This document shows positions 48,864 to 58,383 of a stretch of 64,000 bases of DNA, piece by piece; position 1 is the first letter of the stretch, and each line of letters starts with the position of its first letter. Below the pieces are notes generated by a model. It had not been told where the DNA came from and did not search any database. It saw only the letters and a program-made list of their open reading frames with translations. Origin of the DNA: Fredricksoniimonas sp964643325 (GTDB taxonomy: Bacteria; Omnitrophota; Gorgyraeia; Zapsychrales; Fredricksoniimonadaceae); contig CAZXSE010000007.1 of the NCBI GenBank assembly GCA_964643325.1, positions 3,947-67,946 of the forward strand, given 5' to 3'. The translations under genes were made by a program, and so were the position numbers.

Positions 48864-51695
48864 TTACGCTGACTTGGGCGTCAATACCCCTTGTGCCTCG
48901 CTAAAGAGCGGCACGTTCGCCGCGGGTACGATCTGCAGGATCACGGGCACAAGCCCGTCGATCTTGATGTTATCAAGGTCCTGCTGATCCAAGGGTAACG
49001 GCACGCCACTGCCATCGCGCTTGATCTGCAGTTCCAGATTAGCGGAATTCATGTCGATACCACCAACATTATCATCCTGAGCAGCATCAGAACCGACGTT
49101 CTGCGCCATGTCATAGAAGTCTTCTACTGTTTTCACCTTACGGTCCAATTCACCTAAAATCCCTATGCTAAATTGGACTCCAATAGAAAAATCATTCATA
49201 AACTCTGAGAATTCTTTATCCTTCAATTTTAACCTGATCTCGCGGACTTTCTCAGCAAGAATCTTTGATCTTTCTAAATCACTTGCCGATTTTCCCTTGC
49301 TATCTTGTAATATATCCGCCACGATGCCTTTGATCAATTTGCTGCTCTCTCGAGCATATTTAATATACTTCTCATTTCCCACTAACATCTTCTTGGCAAA
49401 ATCTTCACCGAGATAATAGACCAAATCATCTGCAGCTTTCTTAAAACCTCGCTCCTCCTTTTCGTCAAAAACTACTTTTTTAGCGATCACTCGGGTTTCA
49501 CCCGAAATAGCATCAAAGATTTCGGTTCTAATCCTCTTAAGCAGGTTCCGCGCCCATAATACCTGCCAAGGCGGCCCTTTTATGCTCTTCATATTCCCGC
49601 TAACAATCGTTCGGATAAAATCACTGGGCGTCCAGTCTCCATCCTCTTTAAAGTCTCTCCATGCCATCTCTCTCATAAAGTCCGGACTATCAATCTTGCT
49701 GCAAAGCTCCACATGCAGATCCCTAAGCTTCCGAAGAAGATTCTGAAAATCTTCTGTCTGTAATTTCTTCAGATGCCCAACATTTATGCCGGACTTTCTT
49801 GAAATATCTGCTGCCAAGCCTTCTATAAATTTCTCCCAGCTGCTGGTGGTATCAATGGCCTGTCGCGCCATCCCCTCCAATACGCCCTCTTTCGCTGATG
49901 CATATTGTTTCCAGAACATTCCGTCCATAAAGTCATTAACAGTAAGCTCACCAAAAGATTGATCTGTTAATTTTACCGTATTATCAAAATCTGCAAAATA
50001 CATCAATATAGTCTCAACTTCATCTCGAACATGAACAAGATCGGTCTGAAATCTTTTCTGCCCCTGAACCGCTTCCATTACTTGAGCGAACTCTTCTGAA
50101 GAATAAGTTAAAAGATCTTTCTTGGATGCCTCAATTTTGTCGTAATAACCCTCATTATTCAGGACCTGCGTTATTTTCTTGGCAAGATCTTTCCCTTCCT
50201 CCGACAAAGCAAGCCATAACAATTTAGCCTGTTGAAACTGAAGCTCGGTCCTTTCAATCTCCTTCTGCTGTTCTTCCGTCAATCCTGACATATTTATTCT
50301 TTTGTCCTCTGCAAACAAAAGGCTCTGCATATTACTATCAAAGTCTCCGAACATTCCCTGCGCCATCACAGCAGTTTCCAGCAATACATTCATCGATTCT
50401 TGAACCTGTGGCTGCTCTGGACGATAATTCAACAAATAAAAACCCATCTCTCGCTTAAGACGAGGCGATATCTTGCCAAGTTTATCAGCAAGCGCTGACC
50501 CTTGGGGCATGGAGAAGATAGTATTCCTGTTCGTAACTTCTCGTCTTGAAACAGAGCTCTCTGAGTTATAGTGCTTCAAAAATGCGTTCACAAGATCCCG
50601 ATCTCCCGACCCGCTCTGAGCCCTGGTAAGCCCTGCGGCGTCAGACGTCCTGACGATCTGCGCCCGATCATATCCTTTCGTTCCCCCCGAGAAATACTTG
50701 CGGGGAATGATCTCCTGCGAATACGTATCCAAATCCTCGCGGATCATGTTAAAGACGCCTTTCTTGAACGCCTGGACATACTGCTCATAAATGGTCTGGT
50801 TGTTCTTCGGGTCCTGATCAACACCCTTGACCTTGCCCTGATCCGCGTACAGTTTCCCGAGAATGGTCTCTTTGAGCGCCATCTTATACCAGGTGGCCAA
50901 CAGCATGCCGCTGTAAACCTGACGCAGGGGCGCGAAATTCTTGCCTTCATTCACTTCCTTCTCGATCGCCGGGATGATAACCTCGCGCATGACCTGTTTG
51001 GAGATCTTGACCGCCTCATTATCCTCGACAATGCCCGTTGCCAGCACATTGGCCTGCATGGACCGGTAATCGCTTTCCATCATGACCTTCAAATGGTTCT
51101 CCAGGACCACGACCGTATTGCCCTTTTCATAAACAACGGCCTTGTCAGGCGTGATCCAAACCTTGTTAAAAGTATCGAGGGGGATATCGGTCGTACCAAA
51201 TTTCTGATAGGCCTGCGCATAAACCCCGTCCCAAAACTTTTTACCCAGGTCCGTGTCAGGGTCGGTCAGCGATGCCGAGATCTGTTTCAAGAGATAATCC
51301 TGCGCCAGAAGGTCGCGCCCCATCTCGGTCAATCCAAAATTATCCGGCACAATACGGTCCTGCTCATACGGAGATAAGTTCACCCACTGATCCGTATCGG
51401 GAACGGCCAATGACGCCAGAAAATACTTGATGAGCTTGGTATATTCCGCCTGCTTCTGATCATCGGTCATGGACGCATCACCGCGATGGATGATGAAATC
51501 AAACTTGAACGGCTCTGTCGGATGAATGACCATGCCTTGAAGGCTGGCAGGCGTAAATCCGGAACTTAACGCGACCGTAACGCCCGGTTCAGGCATGAGG
51601 CCCACAGCGGTCATGGCCTGGGCAAAACCCTGCGGAGGCATAGCACAGCTAAGAACAAAGCTGACCAGAATGAAGAATGTCGTTATCTTTTTCAT
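48864..51695 (-). CDS. giant exported modular protein A (shared N-domain and C-cap, AT-rich centre)
   Basis: The 943-residue product starts MKKITTFFILVSFVLSCAMPPQGFAQ, either a lipobox (VLSC) or signal peptidase I cleavage after FAQ. Residues about 30-337 form the shared domain: 'WVNLSPYEQDRIVPDNFGLTEMG', 'DIPLDTFNKVWITPDKAVVY', 'HLKVMMESD', 'VIIPAIEKEVNEGKNFAPLRQVYSGML', ending 'RKYFSGG'. Residues about 340-875 are helical, charged and without relatives in the window; their DNA (about 49090-50560) is clearly AT-richer. The C-cap starts 'GGIDMNSANLELQIKRDG' and contains 'IDGLVPVILQIVPA'. Function is unknown. Three paralogues here suggest a lineage-specific family. Confidence 0.85.
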   Translation of the reverse strand: MKKITTFFILVSFVLSCAMPPQGFAQAMTAVGLMPEPGVTVALSSGFTPASLQGMVIHPTEPFKFDFIIHRGDASMTDDQKQAEYTKLIKYFLASLAVPDTDQWVNLSPYEQDRIVPDNFGLTEMGRDLLAQDYLLKQISASLTDPDTDLGKKFWDGVYAQAYQKFGTTDIPLDTFNKVWITPDKAVVYEKGNTVVVLENHLKVMMESDYRSMQANVLATGIVEDNEAVKISKQVMREVIIPAIEKEVNEGKNFAPLRQVYSGMLLATWYKMALKETILGKLYADQGKVKGVDQDPKNNQTIYEQYVQAFKKGVFNMIREDLDTYSQEIIPRKYFSGGTKGYDRAQIVRTSDAAGLTRAQSGSGDRDLVNAFLKHYNSESSVSRREVTNRNTIFSMPQGSALADKLGKISPRLKREMGFYLLNYRPEQPQVQESMNVLLETAVMAQGMFGDFDSNMQSLLFAEDKRINMSGLTEEQQKEIERTELQFQQAKLLWLALSEEGKDLAKKITQVLNNEGYYDKIEASKKDLLTYSSEEFAQVMEAVQGQKRFQTDLVHVRDEVETILMYFADFDNTVKLTDQSFGELTVNDFMDGMFWKQYASAKEGVLEGMARQAIDTTSSWEKFIEGLAADISRKSGINVGHLKKLQTEDFQNLLRKLRDLHVELCSKIDSPDFMREMAWRDFKEDGDWTPSDFIRTIVSGNMKSIKGPPWQVLWARNLLKRIRTEIFDAISGETRVIAKKVVFDEKEERGFKKAADDLVYYLGEDFAKKMLVGNEKYIKYARESSKLIKGIVADILQDSKGKSASDLERSKILAEKVREIRLKLKDKEFSEFMNDFSIGVQFSIGILGELDRKVKTVEDFYDMAQNVGSDAAQDDNVGGIDMNSANLELQIKRDGSGVPLPLDQQDLDNIKIDGLVPVILQIVPAANVPLFSEAQGVLTPKSA

Positions 51696-51759
51696 ATTTG
51701 CCTTCCCTTTCAGGGCCTTCTTATTAAGGAAGTAACAGGCCCCAAGACGCCACCTATAT

Positions 51760-51775
51760 AAATATACCCTATAAA
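51760..51775 (-). promoter_or_regulatory. shared 16-bp upstream motif (copy 1)
   Basis: TTTATAGGGTATATTT on the minus strand, 65 bp upstream of giant protein A and followed by AGGTGG. The same 16-mer occurs upstream of giant protein B. It contains a TATATT -10-like box without a good -35. Confidence 0.6.
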
Positions 51776-51870
51776 GATCCTCAAAAGGGCTTTTTCAAGG
51801 ATTTTTGAGAAAACGTTATCTTCTCGTCGGAGAGAAAGAAAGATGGTCGGGAAAAATATGGAAAAAGAAA

Positions 51871-51914
51871 GGGCCGATATCCCCATACTGGGGACTTCGT
51901 GAAATCGGTCCCTA
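51871..51914. repeat. palindromic repeat, family B, doubling as terminator of giant protein B gene
   Basis: GGGCCGAT...ATCGGTCCC (one mismatch) with an inner CCCC-ATACT-GGGG. On the minus strand it is followed by TTTCTTTTTCC, 32 bp after the stop. Its loop sequence GGGGACTTCG recurs in the 45935-46009 element. Confidence 0.7.
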
Positions 51915-51945
51915 CGGATACCATATATATGTGTGGTATCTTTGC

Positions 51946-54900
51946 TTAAAGTACGCGGGAAGGAACAGCGGGGCGGATGTTCAAGATAACGGGCACAAGG
52001 CCGTCAATGCGGATACTCTCAAGGTCTTGCTGGTCAGCCGGCAACACAATACCATTGCCATCGCGCTTGATCTGCAGGTCAAGCGCGGATACGTTCAGGT
52101 CAATACCGCCCTTGACGATCTCGGCCTTGTCAGAAAGTTCCGTCATATCGTCACCGCGCTCTTTAAAGAACGTATATGTCTGGTGATAGATCCGGTCCAA
52201 ACGGAACTGTTGCTCATCCTGCCTGTCCCCGTCGGAGAGCCCCTCGAAGAGGCCGAAATCGTCAAAAAAGGCATCTCCAAGAAGTTCTTGGCGCAGGGCA
52301 ATGCTCCTGGGGTCCGTGGATCCCTGCCTCATCATTTCCTTAAGGTCCCCCATAAAATCACCCACATCCTGTTTTTCGATACCGGCAATCCGGATCGCAA
52401 AACTCCGGCCAGCGAGCTTTGCCAGGTCATCCCAGGACTTCTGATACGCAGACACCGGAAGAAGCGAGGCGCGTCCGTGAAACAATGAATCCAGGCCGTC
52501 ATCTATACCCTGCCCCATTCTTAAAACTTTATGTTGCGGTATCGGCGCCGGCATAAGAACCTTGCCGATCTCATCGCGCAGGCGGTCAATGGTCTTAAAA
52601 GTCCGTGTCTGGTTGAAGACCATCTTCAGCATACGTTCGACCAGATCATCCTTTTCCTTATCCGACGCACCGGCAATATCGGCACGCCTCTTGCTTGCAA
52701 GCACCTGATCAATACTCAAGCGCGGATGGGTCAAGACATTCATTACAAGCTCGGTGAATTTCTCAAGACTGAAGCCAAGCTCGCGCAGGCGCACAACAAC
52801 AGGCTCAAGTCCCGGAATGGTCTTAAGGCTGATCCTGAGCTCGGGCCTCAGATCATCATGCCGCAGGCGCAGGTACACGACCTGCGCGCGATGACGCGCC
52901 TGAAGAGGATGCAAGGGGCCAAGAATATCCATGCTGGTGTAGGAAGATCCCGAAACAACGGCCTTTCCGGGTTTACCCAGATACTCCAGTGCCAGCTCCG
53001 TCAGGACCTCTTCGATCTCCTCCGGCGCCGGCAATTTCTGGAACATAAGGCGCTTTAATTCCCTGATGAACTGCTCCTCCGCCGCCATTTCCTGCGCAAG
53101 GACTTCCGCCGCCGCAGGAACAATGGCCTTGCCGACCGGCAGATCAACATTCTCGATGGCAATGATGCGGTTCAGGTATCTGTCCACCACATCCGCGATC
53201 GCCTGGCGAAGAACAGTTGCCAGCTCCTTTGGCTCATCGATCTCCGCGAGCGTCACTTGCTCCATGAACGATTTGCGGTACTCACCCCCTGTTTCCAGAA
53301 GAATATCCCGAAAAGTGGACCTGCTCCATGGCTCCTGCCAGATAATAGCCTCGTTGTTCTTGAGCCTGAAGAATCCGGCATACGCATCCAGCGCCTGCCG
53401 ATAATGCGGATCAGTCATCAAAACCGTCCAAAATTGCGGCCCCAGATACAGAGGATCAGGCCCATCATAAAAATCAACCACTGCCCGCTCGATATGGTCA
53501 AGGACCGGCTTGATCAGCACATCAAGTTCGGCCTTGCGGAATTGACGATGACAGGCGCCCAACAGGGCCGTCTTGATCACTTCCGGCATATCGGCAAGCG
53601 TTCCTGCATCTCTTGCAAAATAACCGTTGATCAGCGCCGACCTGCGGCGGTCTTCGACAAGCTCTTCCCATAACAAAGGATCCTGCCGACGAAGCCCCCG
53701 AGGGCCGTATTCCGCGACCTTCTGGAGCGCCGCTTCATACACAGGACTCAGGCGGCGGCGATAATCCTCGCGTGCCAGGCTAGCCACCAGGGCGGTCATG
53801 ACCTTGTCAAGCAAGTCTGCCCTCAATTTACGCGAAGGGTCCTTGGCATCAAGCCGTGCCAGGCGCTCATGACTGAAATTCACCGGAAAACTGAAATCCC
53901 TGCTAGTGTCCACAGGATTGAATGACTGGGCCAGGCCGACATCTTCTTCAAAATACCTGCCATCCTCGTCAGACTGGTACATCTGAATAAGCCGGATCAA
54001 CAGGTTCCGCCATTCTTCCGACAACAACGACCAGGCCTTGCTCGCCTGCCTGTACTCCGCAACCTCATGACTGCCGTTCAGCCGCAGAAGTTCGGCGATC
54101 GCCTGCTTGAGCTCATTGCCAGTAGGCTTGAGACGATCATTATTCAGCGCCCAGACCTTGATGAGCGCGGTAATGCTGTCAAGCGCCTCCTGCCTCAACT
54201 CGCTGTAAGGGCGACCGCCCAGACGGACGGTCCATCCGGACTTTAATTCAAGCTGTCTGTAAAAAACCTCCCACATGTCTTTCGGAACAAGGCCTTCCCC
54301 GACGGCTGCATCCGCTGTCGTCTCAGCCGCGTCCGACACGACCCGCGTGCTCACAATATCAGCAGTATTCATCGCGGCATCTGCCCTTGCGGCTGAATCC
54401 GCATCAGACCTGACGACAACATTTTGCGCGCTGTCACCGACCATGCCGCCCGAGAAATACTTGCGGGCAACGGTCTTTTGCGTCGGAACATCAACTTCCT
54501 CTTTGATCATGTTAAAGACGCCCTGTTTGAACGTGCTCACATACTGCTCGTAGATCTTCTGATTGTTCGCCGGGTCCTGATCAACCCCCGCAACTTTGCC
54601 CTTGTCCGCATAAAGCTTTCCAAGGATTGACTCTTTCAAGGCCATTTTGTACCAGACAGCCAGCAGCATGCCGCTATAAACCTGGCGTAACGGCGCAAAA
54701 TTCCTGCCCTCGTTCACTTCCTTCTCGATGGCCGGAATGATGACCTCGCGCATAACATCTTGTGTCACGTCAGACTGCGGCGATGTTCCGCCGCCAACTC
54801 GCTGTGCCCGTTGATCAGCGGCTACGCGATCCGCGTCCATCATGACCTTCAAATGATGCTCGATGATAACAGCCGTGTTCCCTTGCTCATGGATCACAGC

Positions 54901-55443
54901 GCTGTCCGGCATGATCCACACCTTGTTGAATGTGTCCGTCGGGATATCCGTTGTGCCGAACTTCTCATACGCCTGCGCGTAAACACTGTCCCAGAACTTT
55001 TTGCCAAGATCCGTGTCAGGATTGGTCAGCGATGCCGAGATCTGTTTCAGAAGATAGTCCTGGCTCAAAAGATCACGTCCCATTTCAGTGCGGCCAAAAG
55101 TTTCCGGGATCATGCGGTCCTGTTCGTAAGGCGAAAGATTCACCCACTGCTCATCCTCGGCAACGGCCAGCGATGTCAGGAAATACTTAATAAGCCGAAT
55201 ATATTCAGCCTGTTTCTGATCTTCAGTCAAAGGCGTGTTGCCACGATGGACAATAAAATCGAACTTGAAAGGATCATTGGGGTCAACGGTCATGCCCTGG
55301 AGCATAGCAGGCGTGAATGCGGCGCTTAACCCCGGCTGAACGCTGGCCGTCATGCCCTGGGCAAGGCCTTGCGGCGGCATGACACAGCCGAGGATGAAAC
55401 TGATAAGAATTAAGAATGTTGTCAACTTTCGCACGACAACCAA
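51946..55443 (-). CDS. giant exported modular protein B
   Basis: The 1165-residue product starts MVVVRKLTTFLILISFILGCVMPPQGLAQG, with a good lipobox (ILGC). The shared N-domain spans about 30-335 ('WVNLSPYEQDRMIPETFGRTEMGRDLLSQDYLLKQ', 'DIPTDTFNKVWIMPDSAVIHEQG', 'RKYFSGG'). The centre (about 340-1105) is helical and unlike that of A or C. The C-cap is 'KGGIDLNVSALDLQIKRDGNG...IRIDGLVPVILNIRPA'. Between 'HLKVMMDAD' and 'VMREVIIPAIEKEV' lies a short variable linker, which in protein C holds an inserted element. Base composition is close to the neighbours. Function is unknown. Confidence 0.85.
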   Translation of the reverse strand: MVVVRKLTTFLILISFILGCVMPPQGLAQGMTASVQPGLSAAFTPAMLQGMTVDPNDPFKFDFIVHRGNTPLTEDQKQAEYIRLIKYFLTSLAVAEDEQWVNLSPYEQDRMIPETFGRTEMGRDLLSQDYLLKQISASLTNPDTDLGKKFWDSVYAQAYEKFGTTDIPTDTFNKVWIMPDSAVIHEQGNTAVIIEHHLKVMMDADRVAADQRAQRVGGGTSPQSDVTQDVMREVIIPAIEKEVNEGRNFAPLRQVYSGMLLAVWYKMALKESILGKLYADKGKVAGVDQDPANNQKIYEQYVSTFKQGVFNMIKEEVDVPTQKTVARKYFSGGMVGDSAQNVVVRSDADSAARADAAMNTADIVSTRVVSDAAETTADAAVGEGLVPKDMWEVFYRQLELKSGWTVRLGGRPYSELRQEALDSITALIKVWALNNDRLKPTGNELKQAIAELLRLNGSHEVAEYRQASKAWSLLSEEWRNLLIRLIQMYQSDEDGRYFEEDVGLAQSFNPVDTSRDFSFPVNFSHERLARLDAKDPSRKLRADLLDKVMTALVASLAREDYRRRLSPVYEAALQKVAEYGPRGLRRQDPLLWEELVEDRRRSALINGYFARDAGTLADMPEVIKTALLGACHRQFRKAELDVLIKPVLDHIERAVVDFYDGPDPLYLGPQFWTVLMTDPHYRQALDAYAGFFRLKNNEAIIWQEPWSRSTFRDILLETGGEYRKSFMEQVTLAEIDEPKELATVLRQAIADVVDRYLNRIIAIENVDLPVGKAIVPAAAEVLAQEMAAEEQFIRELKRLMFQKLPAPEEIEEVLTELALEYLGKPGKAVVSGSSYTSMDILGPLHPLQARHRAQVVYLRLRHDDLRPELRISLKTIPGLEPVVVRLRELGFSLEKFTELVMNVLTHPRLSIDQVLASKRRADIAGASDKEKDDLVERMLKMVFNQTRTFKTIDRLRDEIGKVLMPAPIPQHKVLRMGQGIDDGLDSLFHGRASLLPVSAYQKSWDDLAKLAGRSFAIRIAGIEKQDVGDFMGDLKEMMRQGSTDPRSIALRQELLGDAFFDDFGLFEGLSDGDRQDEQQFRLDRIYHQTYTFFKERGDDMTELSDKAEIVKGGIDLNVSALDLQIKRDGNGIVLPADQQDLESIRIDGLVPVILNIRPAVPSRVL

Positions 55444-55486
55444 CTTCTAATAAGACTACTTTTGTTAATAATGCCCCACCTTTGAC

Positions 55487-55502
55487 AAATATACCCTATA
55501 AA
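55487..55502 (-). promoter_or_regulatory. shared 16-bp upstream motif (copy 2)
   Basis: Identical 16-mer to 51760-51775, 44 bp upstream of giant protein B, also followed after seven bases by AGGTGG on the minus strand. Confidence 0.6.
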
Positions 55503-55526
55503 AAGCCAAAAAACACCCCCATGGAC

Positions 55527-55554
55527 AAAAAAAGGGCGGACATAAAGTCCGCCC
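55527..55554 (-). terminator. intrinsic terminator of the acd-etf operon (family B repeat derivative)
   Basis: A perfect 8-bp stem GGGCGGAC / GTCCGCCC with loop ATAAA and a T7 tract on the minus strand. Including the flanking CCTAC it matches the outer arms of the family B palindrome with the inner hairpin deleted. Confidence 0.85.
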
Positions 55555-55579
55555 CTACGATTAGATCATAAGCCAAGTT

Positions 55580-56311
55580 TTATAAAATCTCTTTGAAACG
55601 CTTGGTAAGCAGAGGAACGACCTCGAAGACATCACCCACGATGCCGTAAGTGGCGACATTGAAGATGGGCGCGGAAGGATCCCTGTTAATGGCAATAATG
55701 GTATCCGATGACTGCATCCCGACCAGATGCTGGATCTGCCCGGAAATGGCACACGCGATATAGACCTTCGGGCACACGGTCTTACCGGTCTGCCCGACCT
55801 GATGCGAATACGGCATCCAGCCCTCGTCGATGGCCGCGCGCGATGCACCAACGGCACCATTGAGGACCTGCGCTAATTCTTCGAGCATCTTGAAATTCTC
55901 CGACCCGCCAAGCCCGCGGCCGCCGGACACAATGATATTCGCTTCCGCAAGGTTCACCGTAGATGTGATCTCGTCAACCACATTGAGGATCTTAGTTCTA
56001 GAAACGAAGAATGTATTGTCGTACTGAAGGACTTCGACCACGCCCTTGCGCTTGGGATCCGCCGCTGCCTCTTTCATGACCTTGTGGCGCACCGTGGCCA
56101 GCTGCGGGCGATGGTTCTTGGAAAGAATGGTCGCCATGATGTTGCCGCCGAACGCCGGGCGGGTCTGCATCAGATACCGCTCCTTGACATCNNNNNNNNN
56201 NNNNNNNNNNNNNNNNNNNNNNNNNNNNNNNNNNNNNNNNNNNNNNNNNNNNNNNNNNNNNNNNNNNNNNNNNNNNNNNNNNNNNNNNNNNTAAACTGTG
56301 ATGCCGCTCAT
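55580..56311 (-). CDS. etfA: electron transfer flavoprotein alpha subunit, interrupted by assembly gap
   Basis: The frame starts MSGITV at 56311, enters the N run after six codons and resumes 'DVKERYLMQTRPAFGGNIMATILSKNHRPQLATVR', followed by the FAD-binding C-terminal domain ('IIVSGGRGLGGSENFKMLEEL', 'GASRAAIDEGWMPYSHQVGQTGKTV', 'AISGQIQHLVGMQSSDTIIAINRDP'). In intact EtfA the 'QTRPAFGGN' motif lies roughly 130-140 residues from the start, so much more than 100 bases are probably missing. EtfAB passes electrons from acyl-CoA dehydrogenase. It lies directly downstream of etfB. Confidence 0.9.
   Translation of the reverse strand: MSGITVXXXXXXXXXXXXXXXXXXXXXXXXXXXXXXXXXXDVKERYLMQTRPAFGGNIMATILSKNHRPQLATVRHKVMKEAAADPKRKGVVEVLQYDNTFFVSRTKILNVVDEITSTVNLAEANIIVSGGRGLGGSENFKMLEELAQVLNGAVGASRAAIDEGWMPYSHQVGQTGKTVCPKVYIACAISGQIQHLVGMQSSDTIIAINRDPSAPIFNVATYGIVGDVFEVVPLLTKRFKEIL
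56192..56291. other. assembly gap of exactly 100 N
   Basis: One hundred consecutive N within etfA. The round length is a scaffolding placeholder, so frame and distance across it are not real. Confidence 0.98.
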
Positions 56312-56312
56312 A

Positions 56313-57095
56313 TCAGTAGATCAATCCTTTTAACGAATCAACCAGCTTGTTAACGCTGTCCTTGGCCTCGCCCTCAAAGATCTGCCCTTTGGCGCGCGGC
56401 GGCGGCGTAAAAATACTTAATACCCATGTCGGTGAACCTTTAAGCCCGATGCGATTCTCCTCGGCCCCGATATCCGCGGCCTTCCACGACTGGATCACCG
56501 CGCTCTTGGCCTTGATCTTACCTTTTAATGACGGCAGGCGCGGGGTATTGATCTCTTTGACAACGGTCAACAGGCACGGCGTGCGTGTCTGAACCACATC
56601 ATAACCCTCTTCAGTCAGGCGTTCCGCAACGATGACGCCATCCTTGATCTCTTCGATCTTGCGCACATGCGTCAACTGCGGAATGTCCAGCGTCGCGGCA
56701 ATGCCAGGCCCGACCTGCGCCGTATCCCCGTCAATGGCCTGTTTGCCGCAAATGATAATGTCGTAATCCTTGATCTTCTCGATGGCTTTGGAAAGCGTGT
56801 AACCCGTCGCCAATGTATCTGACCCGGCGAACGCGCGGTCGCTGACCAGCACGCCCTCGTCGCACCCGAGCGCGATCGCCTCGCGCAAGATCGCCTCGGC
56901 CTGAGGCGGCCCCATGGTGAGCGCAATGACCTTGCCGCCGAATTTTTCTTTCAGGCGAACGCCCTCTTCGATGGCATAGGTGTCGAACGGATTAATGATC
57001 GACTGGACACCTTCCCTGACAAGGTTCTTGGTGACAGGATCGATCCTTACCTCGGTGGTATCCGGGACCTGTTTGATGCAGACAACAATGTTCAT
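56313..57095 (-). CDS. etfB: electron transfer flavoprotein beta subunit
   Basis: The 260-residue protein has 'MNIVVCIKQVPDTTEVRIDP', 'NPFDTYAIEEGVRLKE', 'SDRAFAGSDTLATGYTLSKAIEKI', 'CGKQAIDGDTAQVGPGIAATL' (AMP/FAD-binding region, about 118-138) and 'RLPSLKGKIKAKSAVIQSW'. The length is normal. Its ATG overlaps the acyl-CoA dehydrogenase stop by 4 bp, and etfA follows after one base, so the three are one operon. Confidence 0.97.
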   Translation of the reverse strand: MNIVVCIKQVPDTTEVRIDPVTKNLVREGVQSIINPFDTYAIEEGVRLKEKFGGKVIALTMGPPQAEAILREAIALGCDEGVLVSDRAFAGSDTLATGYTLSKAIEKIKDYDIIICGKQAIDGDTAQVGPGIAATLDIPQLTHVRKIEEIKDGVIVAERLTEEGYDVVQTRTPCLLTVVKEINTPRLPSLKGKIKAKSAVIQSWKAADIGAEENRIGLKGSPTWVLSIFTPPPRAKGQIFEGEAKDSVNKLVDSLKGLIY

Positions 57096-58246
57096 TTCAC
57101 GGACTCTTTGATCAGGCCCAGGCCGATGATGTTGCGCTGGATCTGGTTGGTTCCTTCATAGATCTGCGTGATCTTCGCGTCACGCATATATTTCTCGATC
57201 GGATATTCTCTCATATAACCATAACCGCCGAAGATCTGCACGGCATTGGTCGCGACCTTCATCGCGGTGTCCGAGGCGTACATCTTGGCCATGGCGGAAT
57301 GGATCCCGACATTCTTTTTGCCGGCGTCCACTTCCCTCGCCGAGGCATAGACCAAAGCGCGCGACGCTTCGACTTCCGTCGCCATATCCGCGAGCATCCA
57401 CTGAATGCCCTGGAAGCTGGCGATGGATTTGTCAAATTGCTTTCTCTGTTTGGCATACGCCAGCGCATGATCAAGCGCGCCCTGCGCAATACCAACGGCC
57501 TGGGCACCGATACCCGGACGGGACATATCAAAAGTCCGCATCGCGGCAATGAAACCCATGCCTTCCTTGCCCAGCAGATTTTCTTTGGGGATCTTGCAGT
57601 TATCAAAAATAAGCTCGCGTGTCGACGACGCGCGGATGCCCATCTTCTCTTCCTTCTTGCCGAAGCTGAAGCCCGGTGTACCCTTGTCAACCACGAACAA
57701 GCTGGCTCCGCGGGCGCCCTTGGACTTGTCGGTCATGGCAATGATCGTATAGATCTCTGCATCGCCGCCATTGGTAATGAAATGCTTCATGCCATTAAGA
57801 ATATAATGATCGCCCTTTTTCTCGGCGGTCGTTTGCAAAGCGCTGGCATCAGAACCCGCGGAAGGCTCGGTCAAACCGAACGCGGCCAACTTCTCACCCT
57901 TGGCAATGGCCGGCAGGTACTTTTGTTTCTGTTCTTCTGTCCCGAATAATATAATAGGGTAAGCGCCCAATGCTGACGCTGAATAGCAGATCGCAATGCC
58001 GGCACAGCCCTTGGAGAACTCCTCGGTCGCCAGGCACAACTCGAATACGCCACCGCCCATGCCGCCGTATTTTTGATCGATATACACACCGAAAAGATCT
58101 GACTGGGCCATGACCTTCATGATATCCCAAGGGAATTTCTCCGACTTGTCGTACTCGGCGGCCACGGGACGGATCTTCTCGTCCGTGATCTGGCGGGCCA
58201 GGTCGCGGATCATGGTCTGCTCTTCGGTCAATAAATAGTCCAGCAT
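57092..58246 (-). CDS. acyl-CoA dehydrogenase
   Basis: The 384-residue enzyme has 'EYDKSEKFPWDIMKVMAQSDLFGVYIDQKYGGMGGG', FAD-binding 'AAFGLTEPSAGSDASAL' (about 125) and 'HYILNGMKHFITNGGDAEIY', catalytic-loop region 'QIFGGYGYMREYPIEKYMRDAKITQIYEGTNQIQRNII' (about 345-380) with the active-site Glu in 'IYEGT'. It matches short/medium-chain or butyryl-CoA dehydrogenases. With EtfAB it could oxidise acyl-CoA or, in fermenters, take part in electron bifurcation to ferredoxin. Confidence 0.95.
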   Translation of the reverse strand: MLDYLLTEEQTMIRDLARQITDEKIRPVAAEYDKSEKFPWDIMKVMAQSDLFGVYIDQKYGGMGGGVFELCLATEEFSKGCAGIAICYSASALGAYPIILFGTEEQKQKYLPAIAKGEKLAAFGLTEPSAGSDASALQTTAEKKGDHYILNGMKHFITNGGDAEIYTIIAMTDKSKGARGASLFVVDKGTPGFSFGKKEEKMGIRASSTRELIFDNCKIPKENLLGKEGMGFIAAMRTFDMSRPGIGAQAVGIAQGALDHALAYAKQRKQFDKSIASFQGIQWMLADMATEVEASRALVYASAREVDAGKKNVGIHSAMAKMYASDTAMKVATNAVQIFGGYGYMREYPIEKYMRDAKITQIYEGTNQIQRNIIGLGLIKESVK

Positions 58247-58383
58247 TGATACCTCTCCTGATTCTCTGTTTTTCTTGACTTTGTCTGCGGGAATACCCGA
58301 AAACCACCCTGCGAAATTGCAACAATAATATCATAAGATATGAAAAGTAAAGAGCTTTTTTATTGGAAGGAACTGGATGCGGC

